Origin: Acinetobacter sp. WCHAc010034
GTDB taxonomy: Bacteria; Pseudomonadota; Gammaproteobacteria; Pseudomonadales; Moraxellaceae
Direction of reading: 5' to 3'
Assembly (NCBI RefSeq): GCF_001696615.3
Contig: NZ_CP032279.1
Coordinates: 2,170,001 to 2,234,000 of the forward strand
DNA: 64,000 nt
Part shown: in pieces, positions 58,085-64,000 of the stretch
Position numbering within the stretch: position 1 is the first letter of the stretch
Layout of the letters: every line of letters starts with the position of its first letter
Program-made: the position numbers and the translations under genes
Notes under the pieces: generated by a model
Databases searched by the model: none
What the model saw: the letters and a program-made list of their open reading frames with translations, nothing else
What the model was told of the DNA's origin: nothing

Positions 58085-58118
58085 GGGGCTGCTGCAAAAG
58101 CAGCCCCGCTTTGAAGCG
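58085..58118 (+). promoter_or_regulatory. Two stacked 5' UTR hairpins of the orphan secreted-protein gene
   Basis: GGGGCTGCT / AGCAGCCCC (58085-58107), then CGCTT / AAGCG (58107-58118) sharing a base, directly before the ribosome-binding GGAG. Could control translation or protect the 5' end. Confidence 0.4.
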
Positions 58119-58130
58119 AAGGAGAAGTAT

Positions 58131-58505
58131 ATGGTGAAAGAAACTGTTTTCTGCCTGCTTCTGGCGGGCGGCGCATGCCGCGCAATGGCTTCATACCCGG
58201 TCAGGGAGCTGGAGCATTTGGATGACAGCGCCTTGCGCATGGTTTCCGGCCAGGCCGGAAGCGCGGCTGACCATCCTGACAGCGCGCCCCCCGTTCAGGT
58301 TCAAGATCAAATCCGCCAGATTTCCGGACCGGAGGCCGGCGGCATCAGCGCCCTGACGCAGGCATTCCGCACCGATGAGCGCGGGGAAATATGGCTGGAG
58401 ATCAGGCGCGGCGTGGTGTCCATCGGCGTGATTGAGTTTTCGCTGAGTGTGGACGGCCTGAGGCAAATGGGGGAGGCGCTGGCCAAAGAAATCATCGTTT
58501 ACTGA
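58131..58505 (+). CDS. Secreted orphan protein with LDDSALxxVSGQAG motif
   Basis: 124 residues. Signal peptide-like MVKETVFCLLLAGGACRAMA followed by ELEHLDDSALRMVSGQAG. The pattern (acidic, small, then V-S/T-G-Q-A-G) is shared, from memory, with N-termini of Acinetobacter Fil/DUF6160-type putative pilus-system proteins; the rest (GEIWLEIRRGVVSIGVIEFSLSV) looks beta-rich. Not otherwise recognised. Convergent with the CoA-transferase gene. Confidence 0.65.
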   Translation: MVKETVFCLLLAGGACRAMASYPVRELEHLDDSALRMVSGQAGSAADHPDSAPPVQVQDQIRQISGPEAGGISALTQAFRTDERGEIWLEIRRGVVSIGVIEFSLSVDGLRQMGEALAKEIIVY

Positions 58506-58593
58506 TCAGCTGAAGCAGGGACGCTGCCTGCAGGATTATATTTAAATGTATTTAAAGCAGAATTCAACGGAATGAATTTAAATGTGATCTGAA

Positions 58594-58622
58594 TAAAAAA
58601 ACGCCCCGCGGGGCGTTTTTTC
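58594..58622. terminator. Bidirectional terminator
   Basis: AAAAAAACGCCCC / GGGGCGTTTTTTT with only a GC at the centre, between convergent genes. Confidence 0.9.
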
Positions 58623-58636
58623 TGTTCAGTCAGCGG

Positions 58637-60154
58637 TTAAGCGGTTTTAGCTTCCGGCTGCTGCGCCAGCATATGGCCGTTTTCTTCAAAATTGATGTGC
58701 CAAGACAGCGCTTCGCGCAGAATGTGCGGGGTCTGGCCGCCTTTGGCGCATGCGCGGTCAAAGTAGTCATTCAATGCGTCGCGGTACATCGGGTGAGCGC
58801 AGTGGTCGATAACCGCGCGGGCGCGTTCACGCGGCGCCAGGCCGCGCAGATCCGCCAGGCCCTGTTCAGTCACCAGAATGTCTACGTCATGCTCTGCATG
58901 GTCAATGTGCGAGGCAAACGGCACCACTGAAGAAATGTCGCCGCCTTTCGCAATTGACTTGGTCACGAAAATCGCCAAGTGCGCATTGCGCGCGAAGTCG
59001 CCTGAACCGCCGATGCCGTTCATCATTTTGGTGCCGCAGACGTGCGTTGAGTTGACGTTGCCGTAAATATCAAACTCAAGCGCGGTGTTGATGCCGATGA
59101 TGCCTAAGCGGCGCACCAGTTCAGGATGGTTGGAAATTTCCTGCGGGCGGAGCACCAGCTTGTCTTTGTACTGCTCTAAGTTGTTGAATACTTTTTCACC
59201 GTATTTTGCAGACAGGGTGATTGAAGAGCCAGAAGCGAACTTCATTTTGCCTGCATCAATCAGTTCAAATGTGCAGTCCTGCAGCACTTCAGAGTACATC
59301 ACCAGGTCTTCAAAGTTGGAGTCTTTCAGGCCAGTCAATACCGCATTGGCGATAGAGCCGATGCCGGCCTGCAGCGGGCCGAGGTCTTTAGGCAGGCGGC
59401 CTTCAGCCACTTCTTTTTCAAAGAAAGCGATCAGGTGGTTGGCGATGCCCTGGGTTTCGTCGTCCGGCTCAGTCACTGTAGACGGAGAGTCGTGCAGTTC
59501 GCTGTTGAATACGATGCCGACGATTTTTGCTGGATCAATATTGATGGCAGCCGTGCCGATGCGCTCATCCACTTTGGTCAATGGAATCGGCTGGCGGGTA
59601 GGGCGGTATGAAGGAATGTAGATATCGTGCAGGCCTTCAAATGCCGGGCTTAAATTGGTGTTGATTTCAACAATCACTTCTTTGGCGAAAATCGCGAAGC
59701 TGGCCGAGTTGCCGACAGAAGTGGTTGGAATGATGCCGCCGTCTTCGGTAATCGCAACCGCTTCAATCACCGCTACATCCGGCTTTTTCAGCTGCAGGTT
59801 GCGCATCTGCTCAACCGTTTCAGACAGATGCTGGTCGATGAACATCACTTCGCCTTTGTTGATGGCTTTGCGCAAGGTGTTGTCGACCTGGAACGGCATG
59901 CGGCGCGCAAGAACGCCGGCTTCAGTCAGCTGCTTGTCGAGGTCATTGCCTAAAGACGCACCCGTAATCAGGGTGATTTTCAGCGGGTTTGCCTGCGCTT
60001 GCTTAACCAGCGCCAAAGGCACCGCTTTGGCTTCGCCTGCGCGGGTGAAGCCGCTCATGCCTACTGTCATGCCGTCTTTGATAAAGGCAGCCGCCTGTTC
60101 AGCGCTGATGACTTTATCGTGAAGTGATGCTAAGCGAATGCGATCTAAAGACAT
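58637..60154 (-). CDS. Succinyl-CoA:acetate CoA-transferase / acetyl-CoA hydrolase family
   Basis: 505 residues of the class I CoA-transferase family (ACH1/AarC/SCACT). Motifs: FIKDGMTVGMSGFTRAGEAKAVP, GGIIPTTSVGNSASFA, LQAGIGSIANAVLTGL and the active-site region YSEVLQD, whose Glu forms the CoA thioester. NGIGGSGDFARNAHLAIF is typical. Transfers CoA between succinyl-CoA and acetate, or a similar short acid. Opposite strand from the valine cluster; it may use propionyl-CoA, but this is not proven. Confidence 0.9.
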   Translation of the reverse strand: MSLDRIRLASLHDKVISAEQAAAFIKDGMTVGMSGFTRAGEAKAVPLALVKQAQANPLKITLITGASLGNDLDKQLTEAGVLARRMPFQVDNTLRKAINKGEVMFIDQHLSETVEQMRNLQLKKPDVAVIEAVAITEDGGIIPTTSVGNSASFAIFAKEVIVEINTNLSPAFEGLHDIYIPSYRPTRQPIPLTKVDERIGTAAINIDPAKIVGIVFNSELHDSPSTVTEPDDETQGIANHLIAFFEKEVAEGRLPKDLGPLQAGIGSIANAVLTGLKDSNFEDLVMYSEVLQDCTFELIDAGKMKFASGSSITLSAKYGEKVFNNLEQYKDKLVLRPQEISNHPELVRRLGIIGINTALEFDIYGNVNSTHVCGTKMMNGIGGSGDFARNAHLAIFVTKSIAKGGDISSVVPFASHIDHAEHDVDILVTEQGLADLRGLAPRERARAVIDHCAHPMYRDALNDYFDRACAKGGQTPHILREALSWHINFEENGHMLAQQPEAKTA

Positions 60155-60361
60155 GTTTTACTCTCGTGGAATTCTTGAAACTGATACGGATTGTACCGGT
60201 CAAAAAAGGCATTTTGCATACCTGTTAGGCTAAGGTCTAATTTTTTGAAAAAATGCGGGTATAAGATTTTTTTATGATTTTTAATCTATTGTTTTTTAAT
60301 ATAAAAATAATGGGTGGTTAAAGGCTAGGCAAAAGCCGTTTGCCTGATATTTGAACGCTTG
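60155..60361 (-). other. CoA-transferase upstream region
   Basis: 207 bases with two hairpins: AGGCAAA / TTTGCCT (60327-60345) and GAACGCTT / AAGCGTTC (60353-60373), the latter overlapping the envZ stop. They may end the ompR-envZ transcript weakly. Confidence 0.45.
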
Positions 60362-61840
60362 TTAAAAGCGTTCACTCAGGCTTTGCTTGATTTTGCCCAA
60401 AGGGCTGCTGTTCAAAACTTCATCGCTTTGCGGTTTTTTCAGCGGCAGCGAGATGACTGCTTCCAGTCCGCCCTGCGCGCGGTTATGGATGAAGAGCTGG
60501 CCCTCATGGATATCGACAATGCGCTTGACGATGGCCAGGCCTAGGCCGCTGCCCTGCACGGTGCGCGCGTCATTGCCGCGCACAAAAGGCTGCATCAGGT
60601 CGGCAATTTTATCTGCGGGAATGCCTTCGCCATGGTCAGCCACGCTGATCAGCAGCTGTTCATCATCGGCCTGCGCGGAAATCTCAATCGGCTCTGCGCC
60701 GTAGCGCTTGGCGTTGTTGATCAGGTTGCCGATCAGGCGCTTCAGCGACAGGCTGCGGGCCTGAATGACCGGCAGCTCCTGCGACGTGAAGCGGATATCC
60801 AGCGGCTTGAACTGAATGATCAGCTCCTGCAGCAGCATGTTGATGTCGGTGTCCTGAGGCTCTTCGTCTGAACCGTCGCGCATAAAGGAAATGAACTGAT
60901 TCAGGATGGCGTCCATGTCCTCGACATCGTAAATCAGGCCTTCTTTTAAAAAGTCGTCATCCGGCATCATTTCGGCGCTGAGCCGGATGCGGGTCAGCGG
61001 CGTGCGCAGGTCGTGCGAAATGCCCGCCAGCATGATGCGCCGGTCGCGCTCGGTCTGATCCAGAGTGTAAATCATGTGGTTGAAGGCCTGATTGACTTCG
61101 CGGATTTCCTGCGGGCCATGGTTGGTTTCCAAATAAGGCGCTGTGCCGTTCCGGCTGTAGCTGTTGGCGGCGTCCTGCAGGCGCTTCAGCGGGCGGTTCA
61201 GCTGGCGCACCAGCGTGAGGATGATGGCGGCGGAAATCAGCGGAACGCCCAGCAGCCAGGCGAAAATCAGCTCCGGGCTGTAGTTGGCGTAGGTTTTCAG
61301 CGGCTCACGCACCCAGTTGCCGTTCATTTCCGGCGTCTGCACCCAAATCCGCGGGCTGGGCTTGAACTGAAAATAAACCGTGGCCTGATCAATTTTCAGT
61401 TCCTTGGACAGCTTGTCTTCAATCTGATTGGTGAAGAACTCGGCAATGACTTTTTCCCGGACAGAAGGGTATTCCTTCGGGTCGGTGACATATTCCACCC
61501 CGACGCGGTTTTTAAGCCAGGCCTCAATGTCGACTTCGGCATTGTTGTGGAACATGCGCAGCTCAGGGTTGTTCAGCACCTCCAGCTCCAGCGCGAGATA
61601 GCGCGCATGCTGCTGAATTTCGGGCAGGTACAGGGTGCGCCAGAAGAACCACAGGGACATGAACAGGCTGAAGAAGACAACCGACAGCACCAGTACGGTG
61701 GTGCGCATGGCGGCTGAGCGCGGCTTGACTTTGTCTAAAAAGCGCTCCCAATGGGTGCGCTTTTTTTCCTGATAGGCCGCGTATTTGGTAAATTCCTGCG
61801 GGTCAATGGGGTCGAGTTTCACGCTGTATCCTGGATTCAA
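60362..61840 (-). CDS. envZ: Sensor histidine kinase EnvZ
   Basis: 492 residues. Two membrane helices (TVLVLSVVFFSLFMSLWFFW and LIFAWLLGVPLISAAIILTL) flank a periplasmic domain of ~130 residues, then HAMP, H-box HDLRTPLTRIRLSAEMM with the phospho-acceptor His, and the ATPase N (NLINNAKRYG), G1 (DHGEGIP) and G2 (GSGLGLAIV) boxes. The N-terminal ~45 residues are cytosolic and longer than in E. coli EnvZ. Partner of the upstream ompR, but separated from it by a 197-bp gap. Confidence 0.93.
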   Translation of the reverse strand: MNPGYSVKLDPIDPQEFTKYAAYQEKKRTHWERFLDKVKPRSAAMRTTVLVLSVVFFSLFMSLWFFWRTLYLPEIQQHARYLALELEVLNNPELRMFHNNAEVDIEAWLKNRVGVEYVTDPKEYPSVREKVIAEFFTNQIEDKLSKELKIDQATVYFQFKPSPRIWVQTPEMNGNWVREPLKTYANYSPELIFAWLLGVPLISAAIILTLVRQLNRPLKRLQDAANSYSRNGTAPYLETNHGPQEIREVNQAFNHMIYTLDQTERDRRIMLAGISHDLRTPLTRIRLSAEMMPDDDFLKEGLIYDVEDMDAILNQFISFMRDGSDEEPQDTDINMLLQELIIQFKPLDIRFTSQELPVIQARSLSLKRLIGNLINNAKRYGAEPIEISAQADDEQLLISVADHGEGIPADKIADLMQPFVRGNDARTVQGSGLGLAIVKRIVDIHEGQLFIHNRAQGGLEAVISLPLKKPQSDEVLNSSPLGKIKQSLSERF

Positions 61841-62037
61841 ATTTAAAGCGCTTGTACAGTAAACCGCATCAGATGCGCGCTCAGGCCATCGGCAGCTGTT
61901 TGAGGCGGGAAGTGTTCAGCCTTTACAGTTTCTGCGGTTTTATTTTCTTCAAGCGCAGCATGCCGCGCCGCAGCTTAGGCATACTGTAAAGCCTAAAAGG
62001 GCTCCGCAGCGCAAGCTTACGGAGCCCTATGCTTTAA
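61841..62037 (-). promoter_or_regulatory. Hairpin-rich ompR-envZ spacer
   Basis: 197 bases between two same-strand genes. Minus-strand order: stem GGGCTCCG / CGGAGCCC (62027-61999) followed by TTTT, a terminator-like hairpin; then a 9-bp pair CTTTACAGT / ACTGTAAAG enclosing about 50 bases (arms near 61921-61929 and 61984-61992). envZ may be controlled separately. Confidence 0.55.
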
Positions 62038-62802
62038 TTATTCCGCGCCATCTGGAACAAAGACATAGCCTACGCCCCAAACGGTCTGAATATAGCGCGC
62101 GCGCGCTGGATTGTCTTCCACCAAGCGGCGCAGGCGCGATACCTGAACATCAATCGAGCGCTCCATGGCGCCCCATTCGCGGCCGCGGGCAAGGTTCATC
62201 AGCTTGTCGCGGGTCAGGGGTTCACGAGGATGCTGCACCAGGGCTTTCAGCACGGCAAATTCGCCGGTGGTTAAAGTCACCACTTGGCCTTCGCGGGTCA
62301 GGGTGCGGGTTGACAGGTCCAGCGACCACGGGCCAAAGCTGACCACTTCCATCTGCTGGCTCGGCGCGCCCGGCACTTCACGCACCTGGCGGCGCAGCAC
62401 CGCGCGGATGCGCGCCAGCAGCTCATTCGGGTTAAACGGCTTCGGCAGGTAATCGTCTGCGCCCGCTTCAAGCCCGGCAATGCGGTCGGAGTCGCTGCCG
62501 CGCGCGGTCAGCATGATGATCGGGGTATCAATATTGGACTGGCGCAGGCGGCGGCAGATGCTTAAGCCGTCTTCCACCGGCAGCATGAAATCCAGCACGA
62601 TCAGAGAGAACAGTTCCCGCTGCAGAAGGCGGTCCATTTGCGTGGCGTCGTGCGCAGTTTTGACCACAAAGCCTTTATCTTCCAGAAAGCGCTGCAGCAG
62701 CGTACGCAAGCGCACATCATCATCGACAACCAGAATGCGTTCAACGCGGTCAGTGTCGGCGTGTACGGCATCAGTTTTTTCAGCAGGTACCACTAAACTC
62801 AT
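62038..62802 (-). CDS. ompR: Response regulator OmpR
   Basis: 254 residues. Receiver domain: acidic pair in LVVDDDVRLRTLL, phospho-acceptor Asp in LIVLDFMLPVEDGL (about residue 69), Lys in YLPKPF. C-terminal OmpR/PhoB winged helix (TTGEFAVLKALVQHPREPLTRDKL...IDVQVSRLRRLVE). Controls outer-membrane and envelope genes; regulates ompW and others in relatives (inference for this strain). Confidence 0.95.
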   Translation of the reverse strand: MSLVVPAEKTDAVHADTDRVERILVVDDDVRLRTLLQRFLEDKGFVVKTAHDATQMDRLLQRELFSLIVLDFMLPVEDGLSICRRLRQSNIDTPIIMLTARGSDSDRIAGLEAGADDYLPKPFNPNELLARIRAVLRRQVREVPGAPSQQMEVVSFGPWSLDLSTRTLTREGQVVTLTTGEFAVLKALVQHPREPLTRDKLMNLARGREWGAMERSIDVQVSRLRRLVEDNPARARYIQTVWGVGYVFVPDGAE

Positions 62803-63134
62803 GATGTGCTCCTTATTCTTTATTGTCTTCGTAACAAAAGTTGGCGTCGCTTGAGTATACGATTCATTTGTATCTGTTTACTATGTTCTAAAGCAACAAA
62901 TATTGCAGTTAAAATCAAGACATAGATACCAAATACATACATGCATTGGCGGAATATTCTGCGCGCTTCCTGCCCCTAAATTCATGTTTCGTTAAAACTT
63001 TAAGGCAAAAATGTGAAATTGCAGTGAATTGGCAATTAAAACCGCGGGCAAATTAATAAAAACAGTTGTGGATTTTATGGTCTTGGTCTTTATAATCATG
63101 GCTTTTAGAACTTATCCTTGTGGGATCACATACG
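62803..63134. other. Divergent promoter region of ompR and tex
   Basis: 332 bases without a gene, AT-rich. It holds the tex -10 box TATAAT at 63091-63096 and presumably the ompR promoter on the other strand. No dyad stands out. Confidence 0.5.
63091..63096 (+). promoter_or_regulatory. Candidate tex -10 box
   Basis: Exact TATAAT, 39 bases before the tex ATG; the only -35-like hexamer (TTGTGG, 63066-63071) is 19 bp away. Confidence 0.35.
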
Positions 63135-64000
63135 ATGACTGACTTAGTTCAGCAGTTGGCAAAAGAAATTGCCGTACGTCCAAATCAGGTTGAAGCGGCC
63201 ATTAAACTGATTGATGAGGGTGCCAGCGTTCCATTCATCGCGCGTTACCGTAAAGAAGTCACGCAGGGCTTAGACGATACGCAGCTGCGCCAGCTCGATA
63301 CGCGCTTATCGTATTTACGTGATTTATATGAGCGCCGCGGAAAAGTCATTGAGTCGCTGAAAGAACAAGACAAATTATCGGACGATTTGCTGGCCCGGGT
63401 AAACGGCGCCGAAACTAAAAATGCATTAGAAGAAATCTACGCGCCTTACCGCCCGAAACGCACCAGCAAGTCATTTAAAGCCAAAGAAGCGGGCTTAGGC
63501 CCAATTGCGGAAAAAATCCTTGCGGAAGCGGCTGACCCTGCAGAAGCGCTGGCCGGCTTCAGCCATGAAGATTACCCGGATGCGGAAAGCCAGCTGGACG
63601 CGATTCAGCACATCCTGATTGATGAATGGGCGCAGAATATTGCCCTGACCGCTGAACTGAAAGAAACATTCGCCAAAACCGCAGTGCTGAAAAGCCTGGT
63701 GGCAAGCGACGAGAAAAAAGAAGTCGGCAAAAAATTCCGCGATTACTTTGATTTTTCAGAAAACCTGAACAAAGTGCCTTCGCACCGCTTATTGGCGATG
63801 CTGCGCGGGCGCCAGGAAAATGTGCTGGGCTTAAAGGTTGACGGCGAAGACCATGCGCCTTTGGCCCGCATTGAAACTGAATACAGCCTTGACGCGGTGC
63901 AGCCGCAAAGCCGCCAGGACTTTTTAAAGCAGACCGCCAAGCTGTTCTGGCTGGGCAAGGTGCGTCCAGCAATTGAGCACTCGCTGCTGACTGAAAAGCG
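63135..64000 (+). CDS. tex: Tex RNA-binding transcriptional accessory protein, 3'-truncated by window edge
   Basis: The first 288 residues of a protein usually of about 770-790. MTDLVQQLAKEIAVRPNQVEAAIKLIDEGASVPFIARYRKEVT is the Tex N-terminus, with YAPYRPKRTSKSFKAKEAGL and HILIDEWAQN (helical-bundle and YqgF-adjacent parts) also seen. The HhH and S1 RNA-binding domains lie beyond the window. ATG at 63135 has no strong Shine-Dalgarno, the gene being open to the edge. Confidence 0.93.
   Translation, partial: MTDLVQQLAKEIAVRPNQVEAAIKLIDEGASVPFIARYRKEVTQGLDDTQLRQLDTRLSYLRDLYERRGKVIESLKEQDKLSDDLLARVNGAETKNALEEIYAPYRPKRTSKSFKAKEAGLGPIAEKILAEAADPAEALAGFSHEDYPDAESQLDAIQHILIDEWAQNIALTAELKETFAKTAVLKSLVASDEKKEVGKKFRDYFDFSENLNKVPSHRLLAMLRGRQENVLGLKVDGEDHAPLARIETEYSLDAVQPQSRQDFLKQTAKLFWLGKVRPAIEHSLLTEK

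Larger units (their letters stand above)
57744..58130. other. Non-coding gap: terminator, then 5' UTR hairpins
   Basis: 387 bases without a recognised gene. A hairpin AAACCGG / CCGGTTT followed by TAT (57793-57819) terminates the transporter gene. An AT-rich central part may hold the next promoter. It ends with a GC-rich stem (58085-58107). Confidence 0.55.

Noticed and set aside
61013..61717. 234-codon plus-strand ORF
   Set aside because: Antisense to envZ, whose motifs are all intact.

Overview
The window is chromosomal DNA of a gammaproteobacterium of the Moraxellaceae, most likely Acinetobacter. Pointers are the argH-algZ-algR-hemC-hemD order shared with pseudomonads, a short HemX/HemY pair, gspN-gspC-gspD set apart from other type II secretion genes, a tRNA-tufB-secE-nusG-rplKAJL-rpoBC block, and several Acinetobacter-style orphan proteins. 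By eye the DNA is GC-richer than usual for that genus; no species is claimed. No prophage, IS element, CRISPR array or rRNA gene was seen. The first gene (uvrC) and the last (tex) run off the window.

Layout: 1-3059 holds uvrC (3' part), an acyl-CoA thioesterase and pgsA. 3060-3887 is non-coding but highly structured: a probable minus-strand small RNA (about 3083-3167) and a chain of hairpins (3486-3580), ending at tandem terminators of argH-yggX. 5707-7539 is an AlgZ/AlgR-type two-component pair; 7650-11387 is hemC-hemD-hemX-hemY. 11399-17035 carries a thioesterase, an H-NS-like protein, gspN-gspC-gspD and a tail-anchored FHA protein. gph and trpE follow, with a tiny unlisted ORF and a possible translation-coupled attenuator ahead of trpE. 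19491-33667 is the translation/transcription block with five tRNA genes. 33834-39305 holds envelope proteins (secreted protein, glycine-zipper lipoprotein, OmpW, LprI-like), a DUF4442 protein, an alpha/beta hydrolase and an Na+/H+ antiporter. htpG has a sigma-32-like promoter. 41382-45078 is a run of minus-strand orphan genes. A LysR-LysE exporter pair and an FrnE-type thioredoxin-fold protein follow.

48059-57743 is a complete-looking lower valine (isobutyryl-CoA) degradation cluster: divergent LysR regulator, mmsA, mmsB, acyl-CoA synthetase, acyl-CoA dehydrogenase, enoyl-CoA hydratase, 3-hydroxyisobutyryl-CoA hydrolase and an MHS-family transporter. The end has an orphan secreted protein, a succinate/acetate CoA-transferase, ompR-envZ (split by a 197-bp hairpin-rich gap) and the start of tex.

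The most notable non-textbook signals are the candidate small RNA, the trpE leader, near-perfect long hairpins in the rplA-rplJ and rplL-rpoB spacers, a palindromic repeat element between rpoB and rpoC with a decayed relative near 45.3 kb, and dyad operators in front of lysE and mmsA.
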